DNA of 64,000 nt, taken from the NCBI GenBank assembly GCA_003988855.1, contig QYAI01000007.1, positions 434,001 through 498,000 of the forward strand, given 5' to 3'. A program made the position numbers and the translations under genes. Numbering within the stretch: position 1 is the first letter of the stretch; each line of letters opens with the position of its first letter. Below, one piece after another: positions 1 to 10,520 of this stretch. This stretch comes from Arachnopeziza araneosa. Its lineage: Eukaryota; Ascomycota; Leotiomycetes; Helotiales; Arachnopezizaceae. Under the pieces are notes generated by a model, which saw only the letters and a list, made by a program, of their open reading frames with translations, had not been told where the DNA came from and searched no databases.

Positions 1-376
1 AACATCTGGTCCTAAGCCAAGTTTTTCCAAGACTCCAGGCCTGAACGGGTCGATAACAATATCTATGTGCGGGATTAGAGATTTTACCAAGGATACACCA
101 CCGGCTGATTTGAGATCCAGGGCTATGGACGACTTGTGTCTTGCCAGAGGATCATTGCTCGGCGGTATCACCTTGTTGGAGTGAGTGACATTTGGAATTG
201 AGCGGTCAACTCGTAAGACGTCCGCTCCCGAGTCGGTGAGTAAGAGACCTGCAAATGGGCCTAGGATATTTGTTACTCATTGTCTCACGACGTAACGCAG
301 CTAAGGGCAATTTACCTGGTGCGAGCCCAGCGAACTCTAGAACTTTCAAGCCTGTCAATACCGGTGGTCCTGCCAT
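1..376 (-). CDS. CaiB/BaiF (class III) CoA-transferase, alpha-methylacyl-CoA racemase-like, 5' part only
   Basis: Partial gene running off the left edge; only about the first 107 codons are present. Exons 376-316 and 260-1, with a 55-base intron 315-261 (gtaaat...cctag). The start ATG at 376-374 gives MAGPPVLTGLKVLEFAGLAPG, and the second exon continues with PFAGLLLTDSGADVLRVDR and later VIDPFRPGVLEKLGLGPDV. The LEFAGLAPGPFAG opening, the GADVLRVDR strand and the RPGVLEKLGLGP segment are hallmarks of the CaiB/BaiF fold and of the AMACR branch. Family members transfer CoA between acids or racemise 2-methylacyl-CoA in peroxisomes or mitochondria. The catalytic aspartate region lies outside the window, so the exact reaction is unknown. 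It diverges from the serine hydrolase gene at 1105. Confidence 0.85.
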
Positions 377-1104
377 TGAGCTATTGAATTATTCAACCAA
401 CCCAATGTTGTGGTCCAAGAGAACGAGGTTCTTCTTGTGGAAGGATTTCAAGAATACGTCCCTCATCCTTTTCATGAACAGTTCAGAGGGGAACCGAGGT
501 CATTCCAAAAAGGCAAGTTTGCCGAGTGATGCTGCAACATGAAAAGATGCAACCAAAAGTTCGATCGACGGTGGATAAAGACGTGAGCAATTGGTTTACA
601 TAGCTCAAAGTTGGTTCAAATAATACTCTAATATAGTCACATACTATTGTTTTAGGATGTGCTTACCACACTGCTTTGTTGATATAGACCAACCCTCCCC
701 CCATATCTCGTACAAATACAGGTCATCTCTTCTTTCACTAGATGTATTATATTATACATTCAGCTCATACCAGATGAAAAGGGAGCGACCGAGAAAATAT
801 CAAACCACAATCATCTCCAGAAGCAAAAGCGTCAAGACCAAAGTGCAGTAGGTTCATTCTCTACTACAATACTATCATCAAGTCTGACCGAGATCTCGGT
901 CAAGCTAAAGTTTACATTCATGGACGCATGGAAGATAGTGGCTTATTTGATTATATAATTGTAGGTTTGCCCAAACACGTGGAGGGAGGAGAGATGTTTT
1001 GTCCGCAAATATAGGGGTACGTTCGCTAGTGTAAGCGAAACCTGATAAATACCTGTTTCTTAAATTTTCTGCGCCGCAACCTATTTCTTCGCAAAATACA
1101 CAAA
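377..1104. other. Intergenic region between divergent genes
   Basis: 728-base shared upstream region of the CoA-transferase (-) and serine hydrolase (+) genes. Short open frames here have no recognisable content. The one structured element is a 16-base perfect palindrome at 886-901, listed separately. Confidence 0.6.
886..901. promoter_or_regulatory. 16-base perfect palindrome with CCG-N6-CGG core
   Basis: GACCGAGATCTCGGTC is a perfect inverted repeat containing CCG and CGG half-sites separated by six bases. Paired CGG triplets are the usual target of Zn2Cys6 binuclear-cluster activators, so this could be an operator for either flanking divergent gene. The role is inference; a chance palindrome cannot be excluded. 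Confidence 0.3.
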
Positions 1105-2547
1105 ATGGAACAATTAGAGTCTCGGTTGAAGGACGCAGTAGCACAACAAAAGCTACCTGGAGTAGTTCTCGCTTCCGCGAGGAGAGACCGTATGAATACT
1201 CACCTCGTCATCAGTTAGATCCAATCTAACCTCACCATCAGAGGAAAGCCACTACATCAAGACATTTGGAAATAGCAGTCTCCAACCCTTAGCTGCACCC
1301 CTCACCCCAGAGTCTGTACTTTGTCTAGCATCATGCACCAAGCTGGTAACCTCGGTAGCAGCTATGCAATGTGTAGAAGAGGGTCTGATTTCCCTCGATT
1401 CAGACATCTCCGCCTACTTACCAGAATGGAAAGAAGCCCAGATTCTAACAGGGTTCAAAAGCGATGAAGAGGGCGGCGCACCTATTTTGAAGGATACGGA
1501 TCATTGCATTACATTAGAACAACTTTTGACGCAAACAAGCGGGATCACGGGCTTGGAAAACGAGGAAATCGGGAAGTACTATGCCGCTATTGGGAGTAGT
1601 AAAGCTACGCTCTTGCAGCGGTATTTCATGAGTGATGAAGAAGAGGCACAGAGGGAGGCTTTGCCGGAGATCAGAGAGTTGATGGGGAAATTGTTATGTG
1701 TTCCCCTTGCTACGTACACAGATCGAAGCTAATCACATTTGGCATCCAACAGACCGTTGAGCCTCTCATTTTCGAGCCAGGGACAGGGTGGGCGTACGGT
1801 CAAGGTACAGATTGGGCTGGACAGCTAGTCTGTCTCCTAAGATGATCCTGAAAAGAGCTCTGCTAACCTCTTCAAGATCGAAAGACTCACCCACAAATCA
1901 CTTGAAGAGTACTGCCAGGAGAAGATATTCCACCCCCTCAACATGGGGCGCACCACCTACCGTCTTCTCCACCACCCTGAGATAGCCAACAGCCTAATCC
2001 AGATGGCAACCCGCTCCAAAGACGGGCATTTGAGAGACACGGAGACCATCTATCCCGTGGATCCAGAAATGGATCTAGGAGGCTCGAATCTATACTCTTC
2101 CGCCACGGATTTCATGAAACTCTTGCAATCATTATTGAGGAATGATGGGAAAGTATTGAGGCCTGAGACGGTGGATGTGATGCTCGGTTACAGATTAAGG
2201 GATCCGACGCTCCTGGAGAAGGGATACTGGGAAGAGATGAAGGATGGCATGAGGATTGACTTTTGTTTAGCGGGTTTGGTTACGGTTACGGATATCGAGG
2301 GTGGAAGTAGGACCGGGACTGTGTCTTTCCAAGGTGCTACAAAATGCCATTGGGTAAGTTGATTGGTCCTTAGTTTTCTAATACCTGCCGCTAATCGTTG
2401 ATTTAGTGGATTGATAGAGTTGGTGGGATTTGCGGCTTCTACGGAAGCCAGCTGATTGGAATGGATCAAGGGGTATCTGCAGAAATGTATAAGAAGTTTG
2501 TGAAGGCTCTCTATTCTCCATTGGAGAATGGGGGAGGCTCATGTTAA
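1105..2547 (+). CDS. Beta-lactamase-fold serine hydrolase (class C / LovD-like transesterase family)
   Basis: Five-exon model: 1105-1189, 1242-1699, 1753-1827, 1877-2353, 2407-2547, giving 411 aa, a normal length for fungal class C-like hydrolases. The SxxK catalytic motif is S59-C-T-K62 in the helix ASCTKLVTSVAAMQCVEEGL. A tyrosine motif lies in EPGTGWAYGQGTDW, and the C-terminal WWIDRVGGICGFYGSQL is typical of the LovD/EstB group. No signal peptide is visible, so it is probably cytosolic. Such enzymes hydrolyse or transfer acyl esters, sometimes in secondary metabolism, but no polyketide or other cluster gene lies nearby. The second intron is the weak point: the only in-phase donor seen is gttccc at 1700, which is non-consensus. 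The other junctions are clean. Confidence 0.82.
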
Positions 2548-2892
2548 ATTGTACAAGTCATACTGCTTTGCGAAGGTTGGAAGTAGGGCTTTTACTGATT
2601 TTTTTATGCTACTTAATGACTTAATTTTGTAGCACCCAGACTGGTTACCACTATATTTTATCGGCGTCCACGGTTTGTCCTCATAGCCTAACCTGAGATT
2701 TGACCGCAAGGGTAACATGTCCGTATAGCAAGTGAGAATCTATCCGCACTCTTTGTCTTGCCATGAACAACCCCTAATCCCACGCCAAAAAATCTAGTCC
2801 CGTCAATCTGCGTTGCTTGAGTGTAGTTTTGATTTAGCTTTTATTTTAAAGCTGAGCCGTTATGGCCTCTACTATTCTCTGTGTCTTCTTAT
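2548..2892. other. Convergent intergenic spacer
   Basis: 345 bases between the 3' ends of the serine hydrolase and GH47 genes. No coding or repeat signal seen; presumably both 3' UTRs. Confidence 0.5.
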
Positions 2893-5058
2893 TTACCTTG
2901 GTCTTCGCAATGGATGTGCTTCAGTATTTCTAAAGGTTCGTCAGTATCAGTTTTGCCAAGCATATCGAATTAAACCACTTACAGGACATATTCATCCAGA
3001 TTAACCACATCAGGCGTGCTAAACAGCAAGTAGAAATACTTCAGCGTTTCTGCAAGCCAGAATGATTCCATCTCGTCGACCTGTGTCGGTGCTCCAGTCA
3101 AAACGTCGTTGATAGCCGAGTGTGCAAGGTCAGTTTTTGTGTGGGCTTGAATTGATTGAAACATATCCCATCCGCTATCAGCCCAGTACATATCGCCTGT
3201 AATCCGGTGCAATATGAACACAGACTCAATGGCTTCTGGTCTGAAAGTGAATTAGTGCCAATAAATATTGAATTGTTGGACAATACATACCGCAAGAGAT
3301 ATCTGGCATCTTGAACAGACGCAAATCCAGGGGAAAGCTTGTTGGCCACAATTCGCTCTCGTATCATTTCTTCGCTAGCATAGGGATCGATGGCTTTATA
3401 CCATAGATTCTTATCCCATTTGCAGCTTGTCCTATTTTTGCACGGAACAGCAGTAAAACTTTCCGGCATAATTCCTGTAATCGTGTTTTTGTATGCCCAA
3501 ACGCAACCGTCGGCCAATTTTGCACCGTCCTCCACATCTTCAGGTCGATTGAAAATCCTCCCAGCAATTGCAAGCATACCACCAGTAAAACAAGTAAGAT
3601 GCTGAAGTTCAGCAGTGTGCCTCGGAGGGCTCCCTAGTTGTAGATTGAGAGAGCCGGATATAAGGATATCTTCCTCACCAACCGTCATGGGACGAAAGAA
3701 CAAGTATTCTTTCGCAACGCCGATGAATTTTTCGTACATATTTTGGTATGATTTCATCTGGCCTCCGAGTAACATGTATTGCTAGTATATTTAGTCCCAG
3801 TTCGGTACAAAGAAAGCAATCGATACTATCTTACCTTGGGCAGGTATTCGTAGGTTGAATCTGCTAATGCTCCAAGCGTGAACTGCTCATCCCCACCAAC
3901 CCAAGGCGAAGCAAGTGCAATGGTTTTGTTGAATTGAGCAGCATTGATTATGGCAGGCCACATTCCGGGCAGATTTGTATGGCTTTGCCATTTTTCGAGC
4001 TCATTCATCACACGCTGAACAGCATCGAAATACTTATCGTTTCCAGTAATCTGAGCGAGGCGTGTAAATTCGAGCTGCAAAGACCCTAAAACAGCCAAGA
4101 CTATCGAAGTGCCAGGCATATGATCACTGAGGTTGGGATTTGTTCTGGGCTCATTAGCATTTAGTTTGGTACTCAGAATTGGGGATACGTACGCTGACCA
4201 AGTATAATGAGGGGTGGGCATGCGGTTTGGTGTGTCGAACGCAGTAAACAATACTTCTGCAAGCTCCACTGCCTTCTCAATCAGAATGTAGTATTTCCCC
4301 CCACTGATATCAAATGCAGAAAGTAAACCTCCTAGATGTCGAATGGTGGTCTCGAAAAGATTGATTTGGCATCCCTCAGTATTTGTGAAATCCACCTTTT
4401 TCAGCTCCTCAAGAGACAGTTCGAATTCCCCGTACAGTCCCATTATCCACAACGTGTCTAAACTATCTACCATTGTCTACGAGGAGTTAGTGCGAGATTT
4501 CATGTCAAGTTTTGAGAGTCAGGGAATGAAGTCCTAAGACATCCCCTTTAAGAGCAGGGATTTGGCCAAACCAAGGGTAGACATGTACATACTGCAGCCC
4601 AACCACAAAATGGAGTCTTGTACCCTCCAGCGATGGGTTTTAATTCATCCTGTCCCCAGGCTTGCGCTTTGTAGCCCTCCCAGGAATGTAGGAACGCATT
4701 ACGCACTTCCTGTAACCTCCCTTCGCGCACTTCTCTTGCATGCGCTGATTCTGGAATTGGTAGATGCTGTATGCGAGGTATTTTCTGGCTTCGACGCCGT
4801 GGAAGAGGAATCAAGGAAGAGACGGGGTAACGCTCTGGCCGGAGGGGAACTGGCACATAATTAAACTCGAATTTCGATCCGCCGAATCCGCTGGAGGAAA
4901 AAAAAAAGACGAAGATGGCCACGCAGGTCACAACCAGACCCCGAGTCAATCTTCGGCTGGTGGAACGCGAAATAAGGGGCGACTATTGGTACCGGTGGTC
5001 AGATGAGGCATGTACAATAGATTTGTGGGGTTGAGGGCAGGAAGTAAGAGCTTACCAT
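2893..5058 (-). CDS. GH47 class I alpha-1,2-mannosidase, type II membrane form (paralog 1)
   Basis: Trims alpha-1,2-linked mannose from N-glycans in the ER or Golgi lumen. Exons in transcript order: 5058-5056, 4982-4593, 4476-3835, 3781-3291, 3240-2983, 2929-2893; 606 aa. The first coding exon is only the ATG: the reading frame behind it has no other ATG before a stop, and ATG joins exactly to SPLISRSTSRRLTRG. Residues about 17-30 (LVVTCVAIFVFFF) form a signal anchor after a basic cytosolic tail. The GH47 acidic residues are in place: E173 in FETTIR, D337 in DSTYEYLPK and E511 in RPEAIES. The C-terminal NTEAHPL carries the calcium-binding threonine T597. Two intron positions and phases match the second GH47 gene at 45.7 kb. 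ER versus Golgi location is not decidable from sequence. Confidence 0.92.
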
Positions 5059-6325
5059 GAAGGTCACCTTGGCTGCCCACAGCTGCACATGCGAACAGAA
5101 TGAGGAACGATGTTCCAAACTGTTGGAGAGAGGGCTTGGGATGAAGATGGAGATGGAGATGGAGATGGGAATTCATTTCGAGTTCCGCCAAGAAAGCCAT
5201 GGCCGAAAGGGGCCTTGTGGCCCCTCAAAACCAGCCAAGTGCAACATGCCTAGTTTCGGACGGCAAGAGGCTTCGAGTCGCGGCTGAAAGGACATGGGCC
5301 TGACCCAACCGAGTTGAGCGGCGCTTTTAACCTTTAGCCAGTTTCGAACGGCAGGAACAGCCGCTCACAAGATAAGATGTTACTGTCCGGTTCATTCTTA
5401 GTAAAGAGGAAGATTGTATTTCCTGAGAGTCATCTAAGAGTGAGGGATGCACCGATACAAGTGGTGCTGGTGGTCGCTATTCCTCACAAGTACCTGACAG
5501 TAAAGCTCAGCTGCGGCCGCGGCTAGGTAGTCAGGGGTAGGTAGAAAATCCCGAGATCGATCGCCAGGATAACCCATAATCAGTCTAGCCAAGTCCCTCG
5601 ACTACAAATACTTATGTAATAACATGGAGGACCTGATGTTTCGCATCAGCCACAATTGGCAAACGATGGAGTATCGATTCCATCAATACTTGTATAGCAC
5701 CAATTCAACAAGAATAATTCATTGGATCGATGCTGTAGACATGGCATCCGTCTCAAACCGCCGGGAAGAAGTCAGGAGGAAGGATTTACGAATCTGGTAA
5801 TGCATTTTGCAACCCTTTCCCTGGAGTTGAATTCGGTGCTATCTGGATGAATAAACAGTCGGGAGCCAGGTTTTGGTAAGAAGCTATTCGCGAGGACGGC
5901 TAGCTAAGCTGAACTTGTGAAACCAATCATGGGTGGACAAGTACAGTATATAGAAATGAAAGTAACCTCAGGAAGTCTACTAGACCCGGCACACGAGCCT
6001 TGTCATCGAGACATCTTAAAATGCAAGTATCTTTTATTGATTCCAATACCAAGCATGAGGCTTCTTTGCTTTATAACTCATACATCACTCTAATGGCTAG
6101 TTTGCATAAAAGTTTTCTGAAGAAATGATGCTTAGTAGATCATTTCCATCGATGCAAAAAGGATTCACCTCAAAGACAAGCATGTGACTTGCTTTAAAGT
6201 TCAATTCCCATCACCTCTAGAGGTCTGACAAGACCGTTTCGTAGCAGAAAAGAAAATGCATATTTGTTGTTCAGTACACACAGAATCTTCTCACTGCCAA
6301 CTCCCACTCGTCTCCCTCGACTACT
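5059..6325. other. Intergenic region
   Basis: About 1.27 kb upstream of the GH47 gene and downstream of SDH3. It holds four AGATGG units at 5145-5168, which on the minus strand read as repeated His-Leu codons but lie upstream of the chosen GH47 start. Nothing else recognisable. Confidence 0.5.
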
Positions 6326-7025
6326 TCAAACAAAAAGCGCTAAAGCGAATGCGCTCACAGTGCTCAAGCCAACAACAGTCCACCCCGTTCGAATAACCTG
6401 TGCGTTTGTGAACTGCTTCCCCATATCCCAAGCCAAATGTCTTAGGCCATTGATCGAATGAAAGGTGAATGGAAAAGCCACCAAGCTTTTGAGAGATAAC
6501 TTTGCGAACACCGGCAAGCTACCAAATGCCGCAGCCAAACTCGCGCTGTCCAAGTGCCAACCAAATAGTGGTGAGACGAGATATGCAGCTCCGAAGACAT
6601 AGAAACCGCCAGAGAGGACGGCACCCGTTATCCTGTTGAGACTTGAGAGGTACCATGTAATCTGAGGTCGATAGATGGTGAGATGGGGTGCTGTAGGGCG
6701 GTTTTTGCGTTGGGCTACAAGGATGTCATAGCTATCTGCTGCTTTCATCGGTTGTGTGGCTACGAGTCTGCCGTCCAGATATCAGCTTGCGGTCTTCTCG
6801 AACCTGACAAGGAGCCTCACCGAGTTTGTCTCAAGACTCCAACCGTAAGAGGAGTAGCAATTCTCTGGGACACCATCTGCGAGACAAATGATGGCTGGTT
6901 GGCTACGACTAGATGATGACGCCAGTTAGCTGGAGCAATTGAGATTGAATGGTCTAAACCAGAAGCTATAGGAGGGTAAACATACGCCGGCGCAGCGATT
7001 GCTGGGTTGCTCTCCTTGCCAACAT
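6326..7025 (-). CDS. SDH3: Succinate dehydrogenase cytochrome b560 subunit (complex II, SdhC)
   Basis: Membrane anchor of complex II in the inner mitochondrial membrane; binds heme b and ubiquinone and passes electrons from succinate to quinone. Exons 7025-6986, 6908-6821, 6767-6326; 189 aa. The start MLARRATQQSLRRL was chosen because it restores the basic, hydroxylated presequence seen in fungal SdhC and needs two well-formed introns (6985-6909 with a gctaac branch, and 6820-6768). The mature part has RPTAPHLTIYRPQITWYLSS, the RITG quinone-site motif, three hydrophobic helices and the family signature FHSINGLRHLAWDMGK with the heme-region histidine. Full length, no anomalies. A shorter start at the methionine of MVSQRIA is possible but would lose the conserved presequence. 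Confidence 0.95.
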
Positions 7026-7708
7026 CTTGATGTGTAGAATGGCTGTCTCCTTCACAAGCTGCCTCCGTTGATGTTATGGATCTGTGTCGTCGTTCGATGC
7101 CGGAACCATCCGTTATTTCCCTCGGTTGAAGGATTGTCCAATGAGCACGTCGAGATTTATAACCGCTGCTAACACGTGATCGAGAAAAATCGACAAAACC
7201 CGATCCTAGCAACATTTCTTCTTCTCTCAACATGAGCATCAATCCATCACGCTGCGGAAGAAGATGTGGGCAGCGGTGTTGAATGGTCATCTGGTGGCGT
7301 CATGTCATCGGAGAGCCATGTATATGTTCTGAGATAGATTGATCTGTCGTTAATCTCGACCTCGAGGATCCCATCTCGAGGTCGTTTCATTTTATGATCT
7401 ACACGAAAAGCTACAATTCAGTTGCATGTTGAATGTTTCAACGCTTCTCTCCAAATATGTTTGACATACCAATATCAACTATATAGTCCTACTCATCCGA
7501 ACCGCTCACCTCTTTCGTCAAGTAGAGTGTGTTATTTGCACCAGGGCTGAATTTCATGTTTAAGACATCATCAACCAGTGGTTTCACATGATTTTAAGTT
7601 GATTGTATAATTAAATTTCATTTCTTCCAAATAGCTATGGTTTTGACATTTATTTATCAATAGCGTTCTCGCATTATCCGCATCTCTTTCAGTACTATTT
7701 AGGGAAGA
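7026..7708. other. Intergenic region
   Basis: 683 bases between the SDH3 start and the 3' end of the transporter, both on the minus strand. It should hold the SDH3 promoter. A TCTCGAGGTC-type palindromic stretch occurs near 7354-7384 (tcgacctcgaggatcccatctcgaggtcg). No gene seen. Confidence 0.5.
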
Positions 7709-9414
7709 TTAAACATTCTCAACATGAGATGCTATAGCATCCTTCTCCAAGCCAGCAGCCAATCCAGCCCGGAGAGCCTCTTCTTCCTCTTGAATTTCTC
7801 TCCAGACGATTCCATGTGCCTGGCTTGCCTTGAGACTACGATCAAAGAGTCTGTCGATAGCTTCCAATGGGATATTCTTGGTCTCTGGAATCAAGAAATA
7901 CACAAAGACCACCGAGCAGAGCATCAAAGAAGCAAAGAAAAAGTATACACCAAAACCCATTGCAGCAAACATTTGTGGCGTGAATCTCGCAACGATGAAG
8001 TTCCAGAACCAGTTGTTAGCTGCAGCAAAAGCCTGGGCGAGGGTTCGAACGTTCTGATCGAACATTTCACTGTTGAGGACCCAAGGAGTTGGGTTCCATG
8101 TTGGCGAATAGAATGCGGTCCACAAGTAGAAGAAAAAGATGGCGCTGATTCCGGAGGGCGGCAGCGATATGGTAGGGTGCTCAGCTGGTTTCGCAATTGC
8201 GATATAGCCACCGACATACCATAAGCAAAGAGATCCACCAAGGGCACCAATCATTAACAAGCGTCTTCGTCCGAACTGATCAACGAGGAATGTCAGGTAG
8301 ATTACTGTAAAGACGGTCTTGACAACTCCAAAAAGGCCAGTAGTGAAGAGCGAGGTGGATGTTCCAGTTACTCCGATGCTCTTGAAAACTGTCGGAGAAT
8401 AATAGTTGATAGCGTTGATACCGGAAGTATTCTGCCAGAAGAAGAGAGAGCCTCCCAAAAAGAAGCGCCACTGAATCTTTTTGTTTGACGCAAGGAGCTT
8501 GAATGGTTGGAAGAAGCCGAGTCCACCAGCAGCGTTCTGTCTTTCGATGTTCTGATCAATCGCGTAAAGTTCTTCTTGGATGTAAATGTCACTCTCGGGG
8601 AGCTTTCGGATCCAGCAAAGATTCTTGATGGCTAGCTCGCGTTTGCCTTTGGTCATCAGCCATCTGGGAGATTCGTGAAGCCAAAAGCTGCCAACTAAAA
8701 GAAGACCGCCAGGGATCAACTGAACAGCGAATGGGATTAACCATTGCTTGTGGTTACTCGGCAGAGTTTGGTTCACTCCATACTTCACAGGTATTAGCAA
8801 TGCACCTTGGTTTATTTCGAAATTCAACTCACATTGATCCAAAATCCAACAAGACCACCGATTTGCCAGCCCAACTCAAACATGCAAACAAGTCGACCTC
8901 TGATTGCAGGAGGAGAGATCTCAGAGATGTAAATGGGCGCCAGGTTGCTGAGGCCACCAACACCCAGACCAGCAAAGACACGGCCGGCGTAGATGAGGGA
9001 AAGACCTCTCTCGCCATTGGCACCCAACATCAAAGATGAACCAAATACAAAGATAGCGCTGAAGAGAGCCAGACCAGTAGTTCGGCCCATATAGTAGGCA
9101 GCTATATAAGCAAAGAAAGCACCAAAGAAAGCGCCTAAAGATATTAGCTACCTCTTCTTGTGCTCGGTTGCAGTCTTACCAGCTTGGTAGCAAGACACAA
9201 TGTTAGCGCTCAAGAGGTTGACAGCCGAGGCGGAGAGCTTGTTGAAGTGAAATTCGGTTTTGAATGACTTCAATGACAAGGTGGTGCCAATGAACGCAGA
9301 GTCATATCCGATGGCCATGGCAGCAGCACCAGCGACGGCCGCACAGGCATAGACTCTCCAGTTGTAGACCGAAGCCGGAGTCGGCCTGTCTTCAACCTTG
9401 GAGAAGAGACCCAT
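7709..9414 (-). CDS. MFS sugar/quinate transporter (quinate-permease-like)
   Basis: Twelve-helix major facilitator of the sugar porter family, plasma membrane. Exons 9414-9180, 9134-8833, 8782-7709; 536 aa, the usual length. The N-terminus VEDRPTPASVYNWRVYACAA and segments GYDSAFIGTTLSL, GRVFAGLGVGGLSNLAPIYI, GRLVCMFELGWQIGGLVGFW, INAINYYSPTVFKSIG and ANNWFWNFIVARFTPQMF follow the fungal quinate permease (QutD/Qa-y) pattern. PETKNIPLEAIDRLF is the sugar-porter C-terminal PETKG-type signature. Substrate is inferred from family resemblance only; related proteins carry quinate, galacturonate or other acids and sugars. No quinate catabolic gene lies in the window, so it stands alone. The 5' flank contains GAT/GAG triplet repeats. 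Confidence 0.88.
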
Positions 9415-9506
9415 GGTTGCGAGATGGGTATGGAGATTGGCGAAATGAGTCGAAGTCGATCAAAGAAGAGGTGTCAACGATGTGACTCTTGTCGATCCAG
9501 AGACTT

Positions 9507-9539
9507 GATGATGATGAGGAGGAGGAGGAGGAGGAGGAG
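9507..9539. repeat. GAT/GAG trinucleotide repeat
   Basis: Three GAT units followed by about eight GAG units just upstream of the transporter start. Simple-sequence tract, likely in its 5' UTR or promoter. Confidence 0.8.
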
Positions 9540-10080
9540 TCCAAAGAGTGCTGGGAGCAGGCTCTTATGGGGAAATCTGGGGTATGGGGAAGATAATGAT
9601 TCTTCCGCTCCATGTGGTGGAGTAGCTGGCCAGGTCGCCGCGATGATGGTTCTGGAAGTGTATCTTGCTCCACGCCCGAGGGTAGAATCCTCATCCGGCC
9701 GGCAGGTTTGGCAGGACGAGGGACCAACGTGAGAGCGGGGCGACCGACCACTCGGGGATTTTGGGCGCTTTTGCGGGGGCGCCAGGATAGCCCATTCCAG
9801 GCTTCGTCTCCAGAATAGTGGGCTGTCTCCATTTGTTGAGAGGAGGAAGAAGCACATCCCGACCGCTGCCCTTCGCCAGAGACTTTAACCGACGCCCACG
9901 GCACGAGTCAGGGCGGCATTTGGCGGCATCTGGCGGGTCCACGTGCGACGTCTCTTTTCTTTCCCGATCCGTCTGGAGCAGGAGCAGGAGTCGACCTGCT
10001 TGGCTAAAGTATTTTCACCTCATCTCTCCACAACGTGACTTTCTCATCCTGCGACACTATTTCTCCGTCCACCCTCTCCT

Positions 10081-10114
10081 TCTCTCGAGGCCGTCCTTCT
10101 CTCGAGGCCGTCCT
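10081..10114. repeat. 17-base tandem direct repeat
   Basis: TCTCTCGAGGCCGTCCT occurs twice head to tail, each with an internal CTCGAG palindrome. It lies about 400 bases upstream of the GH1 start. Confidence 0.75.
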
Positions 10115-10431
10115 CCTCCCTTTCTTGTTTCCTTCCAGGCACATTTCATGAACCAACACATCCAGGATCGATCAATGTTCCTCCTCAACTGCCAGAGTTC
10201 CAATGGCGCATCCTGCTTCCAACTCGGATGCGGAGCCTCCGTTCATATCAAGTCTATCAGGGCAGGTATCGCATAGAATCCACTGCTGACATCGGTCCTC
10301 CATTTAGAGTGTTTCTTTCCATCGCAGCTCGGCAATCTGCGTGACTTAGAATGTAATTCTCATTTACCCGTACAGTGCAAAGTTGGAGATGAAGAGAAAT
10401 CAGGCATGATCATTTTCACCAGCTGCAGGTT

Positions 10432-10437
10432 TATAAA
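10432..10437 (+). promoter_or_regulatory. Putative TATA box of the GH1 gene
   Basis: TATAAA 84 bases before the first in-frame ATG of the beta-glucosidase gene, a plausible core promoter distance for a fungal gene with a short leader. Sequence match only. Confidence 0.4.
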
Positions 10438-10520
10438 TCGCAGAACCCCAAGTTCAATCGACCTTTCTTGCACTCTGCGCCGAGGATCTGGTTGTGGACG
10501 GATTCAATCAGGACCCAATC

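Larger units (their letters stand above)
9415..10520. other. Divergent intergenic region
   Basis: About 1.1 kb between the transporter (-) and GH1 (+) starts. It contains a GAT/GAG triplet tract at 9507-9539, a 17-base direct repeat (TCTCTCGAGGCCGTCCT at 10081-10097 and 10098-10114), pyrimidine-rich sequence near 10010-10130, and a TATA box near 10432. Overlapping open frames at 9.4-10.3 kb look like low-complexity artefacts. Confidence 0.5.

Noticed and set aside
5059..5200. Alternative start of the GH47 protein at MAFLAELEMNSHLHLHLH
   Set aside because: That frame does not join in phase to the conserved mannosidase exons through the seen introns, and the repeat of His-Leu is a simple-sequence artefact.
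9424..10276. Several long overlapping open frames between transporter and GH1 gene
   Set aside because: They occupy several frames on both strands of simple-repeat-rich DNA and carry no recognisable domain.
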